Assembly: GCF_000379605.1 (NCBI RefSeq)
Contig: NZ_KB902689.1
Location: 1 to 42,850, forward strand
Length of the DNA stretch: 42,850 nt
From: Rhizobium giardinii bv. giardinii H152
GTDB lineage: Bacteria > Pseudomonadota > Alphaproteobacteria > Rhizobiales > Rhizobiaceae
Reading direction: 5' to 3'
Part shown: positions 35,250 through 42,553 of the stretch, in pieces
Numbering within the stretch: the first letter of the stretch is position 1
How the letters are laid out: every line of letters starts with the position of its first letter
Position numbers and translations under genes: made by a program
Notes under the pieces: generated by a model
What the model was told of the DNA's origin: nothing
Seen by the model: only the letters and a program-made list of their open reading frames with translations
Database searches by the model: none

Positions 35250-36788
35250 TCAGTCCTCTTCAAGCCCGGCAATCCGTAAACCTTCGAGGATGGCCAAAAT
35301 CCTGCTTGGGTCCTTGGCCGGCTGTCCTGCCTCGATGCGCGCGATCGTGATGCCCGGAGAGGCTTTTTTGAGTTCATTGAGGAAATGGCGAGCCTGATCG
35401 AGGCGGCCAAGATGTGCGTTGGCGGCAATCAGCATCCAGAAGCTGGCATCGAAATTCGGATTGATAGCAAGCGCTCGCGCAGCCCAAACCAAGACCTCGC
35501 TGTAATTTCCCAAGATCATCTGCGCATGTGCTGTGCCGCATAGCGAAATGTGGGCGAGGGGATCGCGTGGTGAGAGCCGGTTCGCCCGATGGAATAAGGA
35601 GAGTGCGATTTCGACGCTGCCGCAATGCAGGTTAGCGACGCCTGCTGCGGTCACGACCATCAGATTGTGAGGGTTAGCCTCGACGGCCTCATCCAGAACT
35701 GCCATGCCCCAGTCGTACTCCCGCGCCACCTGAACCAGCGCCATGGCGCAATGCGCCGTAACCGCCGGGTCCCCGGCGGAATTCTCAAGACCCCTTCGCG
35801 CCAGCATGAAGCATTCTTCGCGGTCTTTGGGGCCGATTGGTGTCCAGCCCATGGTAATCCGGTGCTCCAGTGCCCAAGCTGCATGGGCGTTGAGCAGGGC
35901 GTTGTCCGGCTCGAGCGTCAGTCCCTCAGTTAGCAGCGCAAAGGCCTCGGCATTGTCGCTCGCCGATTCCGTCAGAATTTTGGACAGCGCCCTTAAGTAG
36001 ATGTCGTATGTAGCAATACTGCCCGGCCGCTCGCCCCGCGAACGGTCGATCTCCGCCCTCTGTATAAGGGGACCAACGATGGTCGCGACGCGTTCGGTGA
36101 TGTCGTCTTGGAATTCGAACACGTTGTCCAGTTCACCGTCGAAGCTTTGCGCCCAGAGATGCACACCGTCGCCACCCTCGACCAACCGCGCCGTGATCCT
36201 CAGCTTATTGCCGCTTCGCCTGACGCTGCCTTCGAGCACATAGCGGACGCCGAGTTCCTTTGCCACCTCCCTGACATCCACCGCGGGGTCTCTGAAAACA
36301 AAACTGGAGTTGCGGGCGATCACAGCAAAACTCTTGAACCGGCTGAGTGCGGTGATGATGTCATCTACCACGCCCTCGGAGAAATAGTCCTGCTCGGCAA
36401 TGCCACTAAGATTGGCAAAGGGCAAAACTGCAAGTGCCGGCGTGACGGAAAGCGCAACATCGGTCTTTCTTGATCCGTCGATTGGGCGAACCAGGCGATA
36501 GCCGACACGAGGGACGGTTGCGATCCAGTCACGCCCATCCGGGGTGGGGCCTAGCGATTTCCGCAGGGCCGCGATTTGGACGGTCAAATTTCCTTCTTCC
36601 ACGATCGTGTCTGGCCATCCCCGCTCCATCAGTACTGCCTTGGAAATGACCCCTCCGTCGGCCTCGAGCAGCGCTTGGAGGAGGGCTAGGCCTCGTTGGC
36701 CAATAGCCACGGACTTGCCGTTCCGCTGCAGCAAACCGCAGCCGACATCCAAGACAAACGGACCGAAGGTATGTCGCGGCTCTACCAT
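35250..36788 (-). CDS. CadC/ToxR-type winged-helix regulator with adenylate-cyclase-like TPR region
   Basis: A 512-residue protein. The N-terminal OmpR/CadC-type winged helix (FGPFVLDVGCGLL through VEEGNLTVQIAALRKSLG to VPRVGYRLV) spans about residues 8-100. It is followed by the module LAVLPFANLSGIAEQDYFSEGVVDDIITALS and VRYVLEGSVRRSGNKLRI, common in rhizobial regulators and TPR-type cyclase relatives, then TPR repeats to the end. No membrane helix is evident. A TTG at 36944 would extend it by 52 residues, but that stretch overlaps an operator-like repeat array, so ATG 36788 is chosen despite a poor ribosome site. Target genes are unknown. Confidence 0.82.
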   Translation of the reverse strand: MVEPRHTFGPFVLDVGCGLLQRNGKSVAIGQRGLALLQALLEADGGVISKAVLMERGWPDTIVEEGNLTVQIAALRKSLGPTPDGRDWIATVPRVGYRLVRPIDGSRKTDVALSVTPALAVLPFANLSGIAEQDYFSEGVVDDIITALSRFKSFAVIARNSSFVFRDPAVDVREVAKELGVRYVLEGSVRRSGNKLRITARLVEGGDGVHLWAQSFDGELDNVFEFQDDITERVATIVGPLIQRAEIDRSRGERPGSIATYDIYLRALSKILTESASDNAEAFALLTEGLTLEPDNALLNAHAAWALEHRITMGWTPIGPKDREECFMLARRGLENSAGDPAVTAHCAMALVQVAREYDWGMAVLDEAVEANPHNLMVVTAAGVANLHCGSVEIALSLFHRANRLSPRDPLAHISLCGTAHAQMILGNYSEVLVWAARALAINPNFDASFWMLIAANAHLGRLDQARHFLNELKKASPGITIARIEAGQPAKDPSRILAILEGLRIAGLEED

Positions 36789-36917
36789 GCGGGCAATATA
36801 TGCGATTATAAAACCTTCGGAAACCGGGCGATCGAGGCTGAAGCGGTCGTTGAGGGCATCGCTATCCCTAGCGAAGTTTTCACACTTTGGGTTGACTGTC
36901 TGAACCCCTCCCCAAGA

Positions 36918-36962
36918 CGATAAGTCTTGCGTTCGATAAGCCAACCTTATCGGTCGTTATCG
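36918..36962. promoter_or_regulatory. four-copy CGATAAG operator array
   Basis: CGATAAG at 36918-36924 and 36934-36940, its complement CTTATCG at 36946-36952, and GTTATCG at 36956-36962. The middle two form an inverted repeat with 5-bp spacer. The array lies 130-175 bp upstream of the regulator ATG, suggesting autoregulation. Confidence 0.55.
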
Positions 36963-37021
36963 AGTGGCGACGGGGCGTGCGGTTATAGCGTCCTCTCTCG
37001 TCTAAAGCGCACCCTGCAAAA

Positions 37022-37444
37022 TCATCCCAGCCAGGGATCGACGATGATTGCGCCCGTCCCTTCGAAGTCTCTCACGTTGCGAGTAACCACCGTCAGCTCA
37101 TGAACGAGTGCTGTCGCGGCAATCAGAGCATCGACTTCATTGCGCCGGTCGGGAATATGCAGATGGGCGCAGCGCGTCGCGACGGCATCGTCGATCGATA
37201 AAATCCGGCCGGCAAATTCAGGCCGGACATGGTTGTCGAGCCAAGTCCGCAGCCGGGCGCCTTGGCGGGCATCGCGCCGTTGCACGCCAAGGATACCACG
37301 CTCCAGTTCCAGGATGGTGATCGCCGAGAGAAAGAAGGCTGTCGATTCTTCCCGCCCGACCCAGGCGACGACATTGGCATCGGCCTTGCCGTCGCCAATC
37401 TTCCGCAGTTCGGAGACAACGTTGGTGTCGAGCAGATAGGTCAA
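37022..37444 (-). CDS. vapC: type II toxin VapC, FitB-like PIN domain
   Basis: A 140-residue PIN ribonuclease of the FitB/VapC group. Metal ligands are Asp 6 (LLDTNVVSE), Glu 46 (ILELERG), Asp 105 (VDALIAATA) and Asp 126 (TRNVRDF). The SELRK after the first Asp is typical. Its start overlaps the antitoxin stop by 4 bp. It differs in sequence from the VapC at 18690, so this is an independent pair and not a duplication. Confidence 0.92.
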   Translation of the reverse strand: MTYLLDTNVVSELRKIGDGKADANVVAWVGREESTAFFLSAITILELERGILGVQRRDARQGARLRTWLDNHVRPEFAGRILSIDDAVATRCAHLHIPDRRNEVDALIAATALVHELTVVTRNVRDFEGTGAIIVDPWLG

Positions 37445-37689
37445 GACAGATCGACCGCGCGCGAAACAATTTCGATACGTTCGGGAGAGAAGTCGATCTC
37501 CGAAAGCCCGGGCATAGACAGGGCCTCGATGAGGCTGCCGCGCTTTCCGGAAAGACGTTTGAAATCGTCATAGGTCATCAGCACGTGCGACGGCTTGCCC
37601 CGGTCAGTGATGATCACAGGTCCATCTTGCGCCGCTTTCTTGGCACTGCTGACGTCGTGATTGAGTTCACGGCTGGTAAGGGTAGACAC
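37441..37689 (-). CDS. type II antitoxin, Phd/YefM type
   Basis: An 82-residue antitoxin beginning at GTG 37689 with GGAG about 10 bases upstream. The Phd-fold start is STLTSRELNHDVSSAKKAAQ, then GPVIITDRGKPSHVLMTYDDF. The C-terminal segment should bind the PIN toxin encoded next, with a 4-bp overlap. A perfect 20-bp palindrome at 37704-37723 lies immediately upstream and probably mediates autoregulation; longer upstream frames would run through it, which supports this start. Confidence 0.88.
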   Translation of the reverse strand: MSTLTSRELNHDVSSAKKAAQDGPVIITDRGKPSHVLMTYDDFKRLSGKRGSLIEALSMPGLSEIDFSPERIEIVSRAVDLS

Positions 37690-37703
37690 GGCACGGCACT
37701 CCG

Positions 37704-37723
37704 ATGTAGGTATGTACCTACAT
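37704..37723. promoter_or_regulatory. second VapBC operator
   Basis: Perfect inverted repeat ATGTAGGTA-TG-TACCTACAT, 15 bp upstream of the GTG start. Shares the core GTATGTAC with the operator at 19402-19428. Confidence 0.7.
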
Positions 37724-37855
37724 ATAGCATGGTTCATCGCCAGTACAAGTCCAGACATCACGCACTGATCAAGACATGGCGCCTTTAAGGGTATGGAACA
37801 GTGGACCGCGCCATTCCCAGTCATTCTGGTCGTTACGCCGCTTCCCAGGCCTGGT

Positions 37856-38245
37856 TCAATATCTTGGCAGCCAAAAGCGGCCATAGTGCTGCTGCACTAC
37901 ATCCGGGATATCTTGGATCGCGTAGCTCGCCTGCTCATAAGACCCGGTCAGCTTCAGAATATGGGTTGCCAAGATGTCCCGGAGGTTATGAGGGCCATGT
38001 GGCAGCAGGCCTTTGATGGCGCCACGGCCGGTATAGGGACCGCCGGTATAGGGATTGTAGATCCCATAGCCCTGGATCACGGTTCGCCAGGCCTCATAGA
38101 ACTTGGTGGAGTCGTAGGCGGCGTCCAGACTGGTTGTCTTCACCGTCTTGACGAAGAGCGTGCCGGGATCCTTTGCGGCCCAGCCCGCATCATTATTGCC
38201 CAGGAGCAGGGTGCCTCGCTGGCCAGAGATACGTCTCATAAGGAT
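37856..38245 (-). pseudogene. C-terminal fragment of a tyrosine recombinase
   Basis: The minus strand reads DPGTLFVKTVKTTSLDAAYD, then AWRTVIQGYGIYNP, GRGAIKGLLPHGPHNLRDIL and QDIPDVVQQHYGRF. This matches the C-terminal catalytic region of large phage-type integrases: Arg and His in HNLRDILATH, and Tyr in HYGRF as probable nucleophile. The N-terminal and central parts are absent and the end is shortened. A 15-bp tandem duplication inserts five residues (PYTGG). It lies next to the second VapBC pair. Confidence 0.7.
38027..38054. repeat. 15-bp tandem duplication in the integrase remnant
   Basis: GCCGGTATAGGGA at 38027-38039 and 38042-38054, period 15. It produces YTGGPYTGR in place of a single YTGR and is probably slippage after loss of selection. 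Confidence 0.7.
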
Positions 38246-38760
38246 GCCATCTCGAGGTGATACAAGGCACGGTTTCCAACGGCTGCGACGTGAGCCGAAT
38301 ACAGACGGTCCGCGACCGGATCCATATAGGACAAACAAACGCTCGCACCGGCCCTAAATCCGTCATCCGGTTTCGCCGAGTTCATGTGCGGATTAGAAAA
38401 TCACTTTCTAATTCAAAGTTGCAATAACAGGCTCGTGGGTTCACACCCTTTCAAGGCGAGGGATTGAGACATCCGAGCCAACTGGTGCGCTCGGACGCAA
38501 GACGTGATCGGCGGCAACCGTGCTTCGCCGCCTCGATGAAGTCCGCGAATGCGACTATCAAGGGCTTAAGACAACGCATTAGGAAATTCTAACGCAGGTT
38601 AATTTTTCCAGTATCACTAAATTTGCAGATGAATATTCGCCCACCCGTCATAACATAGCCACGAAGCACCAACGTTCCTCGCGGAATTGCCAAATTTAAA
38701 GTTCTTTTATGAAATGCAGTATGTGTGCATGCGCAAAAGCGTATTTCCGAGGAGTGATGC
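38246..38760. other. AT-richer intergenic region
   Basis: About 500 bases, clearly AT-richer from 38560. It contains a perfect stem ATTAGAAA-ATCAC-TTTCTAAT at 38392-38412 and a related TTAGGAAATTCTAA near 38585. No gene recognised; probably promoter DNA for the disrupted gene at 38761. Confidence 0.45.
38392..38412. promoter_or_regulatory. palindrome ATTAGAAA-N5-TTTCTAAT
   Basis: Perfect 8-bp arms in AT-rich DNA. Either an operator or the terminator of the integrase remnant region; no T-run follows. Confidence 0.35.
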
Positions 38761-39441
38761 GTGACTACCTCCTCCCCCGTTGTCGGTCACTCGTTTTGGG
38801 TCATAGTTGCGATAGCATTTTGCGCCTTGGTCCTTTCAGGTTTCAGATCTATCGATCCTGACCAACCAATTGTCGTGCGCTCAGCATATTCAGAGCACGT
38901 CTTTCTCATCCCCCGAGGCTACTTTCTTTATCCGCCGCCTTGGATGGGATCCTGAATAAGTCGACAGCCGAAGCATTTATCGTCGACTATCCCGATTTTC
39001 ATTTTCAATCGGAAGCTAACAACCGAAAATTTAGGCAGCCGGGTTTCGGATATCGTGATGTTCATGGTGCACCTGGCGCCGACGCTTTCGGTGAGAGACT
39101 TTCTGAAAGTTCGGCTTGAAACCCTAAAAAAGAGCTCCGTCGGATACCGTGCGCCAGGAACCGATCTGGTGACTTTCCCGGCGAAGAACCCTTCGCTGTC
39201 CGTAGAGAAAAACATCTACGTCGATCCTTCAACGGAGCCTAATTTTCTGGAGTGCTATGCGCCCGGCTCTATACCGTCGCCAAGCTGCAAAATGTTTTTC
39301 TTTTGGAATTGTCTAGGGGTCGATGCCAAGGTCGATCTGCGCCGGATTGGAGAAAGAAATACTATAAAACAAAAGGTAATTAACAAGTTGGAATGCTGGC
39401 TAGTGAATTCTCAACAAAGGGATGCATGTAGTGTTGAATGA
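38761..39441 (+). pseudogene. disrupted single-pass membrane protein of unknown family
   Basis: GTG 38761 (GAGGAG upstream) opens MTTSSPVVGHSFWVIVAIAF, a membrane anchor, and runs to FLYPPPWMGS, where TGA interrupts. One base on, another frame reads LNKSTAEAFIVDYPDFHFQS to FRQPGF. The first frame then resumes at SDIVMFMVHLAPTLSVRDFL and goes to the stop at 39441. A lost C near 38951 and an extra base near 39046 explain the two breaks. Alternatively only the in-frame TGA is a defect. Base composition is lower in GC than the neighbours, suggesting transfer. Family not recognised. Confidence 0.55.
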
Positions 39442-39565
39442 AGCTGATTTTCAAAAGCTCGAAGACTATGCGGACGCAGGAGGCCGAATTTCATACTACG
39501 ACTATCTTTCAGAAAGGGGAGACTCCTACGCCAGGCTCGCCAATAGTGTCGTTCAAACTCGCTAG
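39431..39565 (+). pseudogene. truncated 5' end of a second gene overlapping the first
   Basis: GTG 39431 follows AAAGGGA and reads LNEADFQKLEDYADAGGRIS, then YDYLSERGDSYARLANSVV, stopping after 44 residues. The sense looks genuine (periodic, acidic, Tyr-rich), as in the start of larger alphaproteobacterial proteins with ADAGDR..YY..L motifs. The remainder is missing at about 39563, where the GC-rich DNA of the next gene begins. It overlaps the disrupted membrane-protein gene by 11 bases, so the two were once a coupled pair. Confidence 0.45.
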
Positions 39566-39637
39566 CGCAAAGCACTTTGATTGGCTGCTGAGGGGAATCT
39601 TCGCAGTGATTGCGCGGGTAGCCCTCGGCAGGAAGGT

Positions 39638-40072
39638 TCAAAGACCGCGAAAGGCTGCGAGCAGAAAGATGGCCGCCGCGATTGCGCCGAGGGCGCTTCG
39701 GCCCGCATGAAGCTTGCCCCAGCGGAGAAGAAGGTCACGGGTTTCGTCGCCCGCCTCTTCCGGTCGCGTTGCCTCCAGGCGCCGGTTGACCGGCATGATG
39801 ACGAGCATCGTATAGGGCCAGTTCAAGATGATGATCGCTGCGCCGACACCCCAAAGCGGATTGCCGGTCTGCCACCAGGCCGCAGCGCCGAGGAGGCCGG
39901 AAATGAGCGCGAGAGAAGCCTGCATTTCGAAGCCCCGCCGGTACGCCGGACCCCATTGCGCGAGGGCCGCGCGATCATCGAGGCCAAGCCTTGCCGGCTG
40001 TTCGGCCACGTTTATGTAAATGGCGGCGCCGAAGAAGATCGACGCCGTGAGCAACGCGAGCAGACCGAACAT
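39638..40072 (-). CDS. DUF1772 (anthrone oxygenase-like) membrane protein
   Basis: A 144-residue inner-membrane protein of the DUF1772 family. ATG 40072 is preferred, with GGGAGAACG upstream; the ATG at 40087 has a poorer site. Four hydrophobic segments are visible: LLALLTASIFFGAAIYINV, ASLALISGLLGAAAW, LWGVGAAIIILNWPYTMLVI and SALGAIAAAIFLLAAF. The family hallmark NWPYTMLVIMPVNRRL is present. Family members are related to fungal anthrone oxygenases, but the bacterial role is mostly unknown. A palindrome CACGCGT-GAG-ACGCGTG at 40143-40159 lies about 70 bp upstream. Confidence 0.88.
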   Translation of the reverse strand: MFGLLALLTASIFFGAAIYINVAEQPARLGLDDRAALAQWGPAYRRGFEMQASLALISGLLGAAAWWQTGNPLWGVGAAIIILNWPYTMLVIMPVNRRLEATRPEEAGDETRDLLLRWGKLHAGRSALGAIAAAIFLLAAFRGL

Positions 40073-40142
40073 TTGACGTTCTCCCATCTCGGACCATCAT
40101 ACACGATGAACGCCCCGACAGCAGGTGCATTGTTTTCCTCTG

Positions 40143-40159
40143 CACGCGTGAGACGCGTG
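40143..40159. promoter_or_regulatory. candidate operator upstream of DUF1772 gene
   Basis: CACGCGT-GAG-ACGCGTG, perfect 7-bp arms with 3-bp spacer. Confidence 0.4.
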
Positions 40160-40283
40160 TCGCCCGAAATTCGATGGACGCCTCCGGCAGATCGCAAACG
40201 ACAGGCGTCGCCTGAAAACAGTTCACGAAGTTGGCTAGCGGGCTGGACGTGGTTGGCGCTGCCGAGCCATACTGGATAATCGA

Positions 40284-40571
40284 GTGACTTGGGCTAGAAA
40301 ATGCATGCTTCGCCGCTACCACGCCGGAAACTGTACATCCTGTCGCCAAGGGCGACTGTTTCTGTTTCGCAATCTCGCGACAGATGACATATACGCGCAC
40401 TGCGAAGAATGCGAATGGGGATACGTTACCCCGGCGGATGTCGAGGCGAAGGGCGGGTTCCTCACTCTCCTGGAAGAGTTCGACGCCGAATATGCCCAGA
40501 GCGACGCGATCTCCCGGAGCGTCTGGGCTAATTACACCGTCGTGGCGGTTGATGACCAGGATGAAACCTGA
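40284..40571 (+). CDS. small zinc-ribbon hypothetical protein
   Basis: A 95-residue protein with two CxxC pairs, CTSC (residues 17-20) and CEEC (40-43), forming a probable zinc ribbon, then an acidic helical tail (FLTLLEEFDAEYAQSD). The GTG at 40284 or the internal ATG at 40305 could be the start; neither has a strong ribosome site. The frame is coherent to the stop at 40571. Another small zinc-ribbon frame is 330 bp downstream. Function unknown; such proteins are often accessory nucleic-acid or protein-binding factors. Confidence 0.5.
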   Translation: MTWARKCMLRRYHAGNCTSCRQGRLFLFRNLATDDIYAHCEECEWGYVTPADVEAKGGFLTLLEEFDAEYAQSDAISRSVWANYTVVAVDDQDET

Positions 40572-40904
40572 GGCGGCGACAGGGCCAAATGAGGCCGGGG
40601 CGACCCCGGCGTCTACGAAACGCCACAACAGCAAGGGCCAGCACATGGCGCATTCAAAGGCAGGAGCACCACGGTGACGCAACCTATGTCGACGACTTCA
40701 TCATGTTTTGCGCCGGCTTGGGGATGACGTCCGTGGGCTTTGGCTATCTCTCCTTGTCACGAAATCCGGCGCACAAGATGCTGGTGGTTCGTCATTTCAG
40801 ATGGATTGGCCCCCTTGCTGCTCGTCATCGCCATTATCCTGGCAGTCGCCTCATGACCTCATCATCAGAAGCAATGTGCGCAGCTAATTTGGACCACGAA
40901 TAGT
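40572..40904. other. no confident gene; possible broken small membrane protein
   Basis: One plus frame includes MTSVGFGYLSLSRNPAHKML, and another ends with LAPLLLVIAIILAVAS before a TGA at 40855-40857. The latter is a clear membrane-like segment. They may be parts of one frameshifted small membrane protein. Confidence 0.3.
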
Positions 40905-41168
40905 ATGTTGTCCTGTACGGCTTGCGGACTGGAGAAAACGGAATCGGTCGTCCACGGCGGCTCGTATATCCTGCGATGCGCAGCCTGCGGAGAAATGATT
41001 GTTGCGACATCCTTCATGGCGATGCTGGACTCGGATTATCAGTGTTCGGCCTTCATGGACCCGCGTCCCGGAATACACCCCTCGCCAGAGACGCTCATCG
41101 CTGGATGTTCGATTATGAGCGCGGGTTGCACGAACTGCTATGCAATGCGGATAGCGGCTCGACTATAA
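40905..41168 (+). CDS. zinc-ribbon small protein fused to DUF5131 start
   Basis: An 87-residue open frame. The first ~60 residues have two CxxC pairs (CTAC and CAAC, about 20 residues apart) like a small zinc ribbon. From about residue 66 the frame reads AGCSIMSAGCTNCYAM, which belongs to phage Gp37/Gp68-like DUF5131 proteins. The zinc-ribbon gene has thus probably lost its own end by joining the DUF5131 remnant near 41090. The ribosome site is weak. Expression as a chimera is possible but unproven. Confidence 0.4.
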   Translation: MLSCTACGLEKTESVVHGGSYILRCAACGEMIVATSFMAMLDSDYQCSAFMDPRPGIHPSPETLIAGCSIMSAGCTNCYAMRIAARL

Positions 41169-41371
41169 GCGATAGGCGTTGAAAAATACGTCGGCTTGAC
41201 GCGCAAGACCGGTTGCAGCGCGAAGTGGACCGGAGCTATCGCCCTCGATGAGATAGCATTGGCGGTACCGGCTTCCTGGAAAAAGCCGCGCAACGTGTTT
41301 GTCAACTCGATGTCAGATCTGTTCCATCCTGACGTCCCGGTGGATTTCATTCACAAGGTCTGGAACGTAAA
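41098..41371 (+). pseudogene. phage Gp37/Gp68-like (DUF5131) remnant
   Basis: In one frame: GCSIMSAGCTNCYAMRIAARL, TAA (where Glu is expected), then AIGVEKYVGLTRKTG, AKWTGAIALDEIAL, KKPRNVFVNSMSDLFHPDVP and FIHKVWNV. These are the early and middle blocks of DUF5131 proteins, including the cysteine cluster. The nonsense codon at 41166-41168 and loss of the C-terminal half make it non-functional. It points to phage-derived DNA. Confidence 0.7.
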
Positions 41372-41435
41372 GACACGCCGTCGTTGGTGCGCGACGTTTC
41401 GCTGTTTATACTTGCTCGTGAGACAATGTAGGGCC

Positions 41436-41625
41436 ATTCTTAGGGTGGATCCTGGCTATCCGCCAAGACGAGGGTCAGGCAATTGCATCGCTCAATTTCC
41501 ACCTCGGCAACATGGCGGAGGCCGAACGCTATTTTGCCTTGAGGGAACGTTCGCCCGGCACGGAAGCGATCTTGGAGACTTTGCCGTGCCTTTCTCGACT
41601 AGCCCCACGGGGCGAGGAGTTGTCC
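41436..41625 (+). pseudogene. possible tail of a TPR-type protein
   Basis: The frame of the downstream redoxin stays open upstream and reads AIASLNFHLGNMAEAERYFALRER, then TEAILETLPCLSRLAPRGEEL, which looks like the last repeat and C-terminus of a TPR protein. It ends in the ribosome site of the redoxin. Low confidence; likely a remnant. Confidence 0.3.
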
Positions 41626-42306
41626 ATGTCTGCGCGTTATGCCGACCATCCGTTGCAATCGGGCGAGCAGGCCCCGAACATTGTGCTGGATGCGATCTCA
41701 AGCGAGGGAAAGATCGCACTTGATGATTTTCACGGCCGCAGCCCATTGTTGATCGGACTGTTCCGGGGCCTGATGTGCCCGTTCTGCCGACGCCACGTCG
41801 CGACGATGGCCCAGCTCGGCCCGGCACTACGTGAGAAAGGCATCGAATCTCTCGCGGTGGTAAACACCCCGGTCGAACGCGCGCGATTTTATTTTCGTTA
41901 TCATCCAATACCCGGTCTCCTGGCCGCATCCGACCCGGGGCGAGCTTCGCATCGCGCCTTCGGCTTACCCCTCCTCGAGTTCACGGAAAATGAGACTGAC
42001 TGGCCGTACAAGGTCGGAATGGACGTCGTCAAGACAATGCGGGTCGACCGGCCGGGTGAGCTGCCTGAACCGATGGATCCGGCCACAGCGGCCGACCTTC
42101 TCAACGAGAAGGATGGTTACGAATTAACCGAAGCCGATCAGCAGGTGAGGATACCCGGCCATATGCAGCTTATCGGCCATTTCCTGCTAGATCGAGAAGG
42201 TGTGGTGCGCTGGAGCTTCACAGAAGTTGAAGAGAAACCCTGGAATGTGTGCCAGGCGCTCGATCCCGAAGAATTAATGTCGGCAGCTTCACAAGTCGCA
42301 CATTGA
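41626..42306 (+). CDS. AhpC/TSA-family peroxiredoxin-like protein
   Basis: A 226-residue thioredoxin-fold redoxin. ATG 41626 is chosen because GAGGAG lies 8 bases upstream and the family start (GEQAPNIVLDAISSEGKIAL) follows. The active site is FRGLMCPFCRRH, a CxxC near residue 55, which may act as peroxidatic/resolving pair or as a thiol-disulfide centre. An open frame continues 190 bases upstream with TPR-like sense, but the ribosome site argues against a fusion. Probably a stand-alone peroxide or disulfide reductase; it seems intact, in contrast to its neighbours. A perfect stem-loop at 42352-42375 follows. Confidence 0.85.
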   Translation: MSARYADHPLQSGEQAPNIVLDAISSEGKIALDDFHGRSPLLIGLFRGLMCPFCRRHVATMAQLGPALREKGIESLAVVNTPVERARFYFRYHPIPGLLAASDPGRASHRAFGLPLLEFTENETDWPYKVGMDVVKTMRVDRPGELPEPMDPATAADLLNEKDGYELTEADQQVRIPGHMQLIGHFLLDREGVVRWSFTEVEEKPWNVCQALDPEELMSAASQVAH

Positions 42307-42351
42307 CAGCGCTCGACGACCCACTGCCTGGCTGGGTAAGTGTATCTGTTT

Positions 42352-42375
42352 GATTGACGCTCGCAAGCGTCAATC
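42352..42375 (+). terminator. stem-loop downstream of redoxin
   Basis: GATTGACGCT-CGCA-AGCGTCAATC, perfect 10-bp stem, 45 bp past the redoxin stop. The 3' flank is CTTGG, so the T-run is poor; it may act as a bidirectional terminator. Confidence 0.45.
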
Positions 42376-42553
42376 CTTGGTCTTGAGGCCCCCCGTGCGC
42401 GCGACACCCAGAACGATGCGGCGTGATTGCCAAAGCGGTCGCCCTGATTTTGCTACAGAGGTCGCAGGCACCTTTTGACCGATTTCCCCTTGATCACGGC
42501 CGTGCTGGTGACGGCATGTTCGGACAGCGCTGCCAAGAACATCGTCCATCTCC

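Noticed and set aside
38428..38446. GTGGGTTCACACCC as a tRNA T-arm (attachment site)
   Set aside because: No acceptor or anticodon stem around it; the loop sequence is not a standard T-loop.
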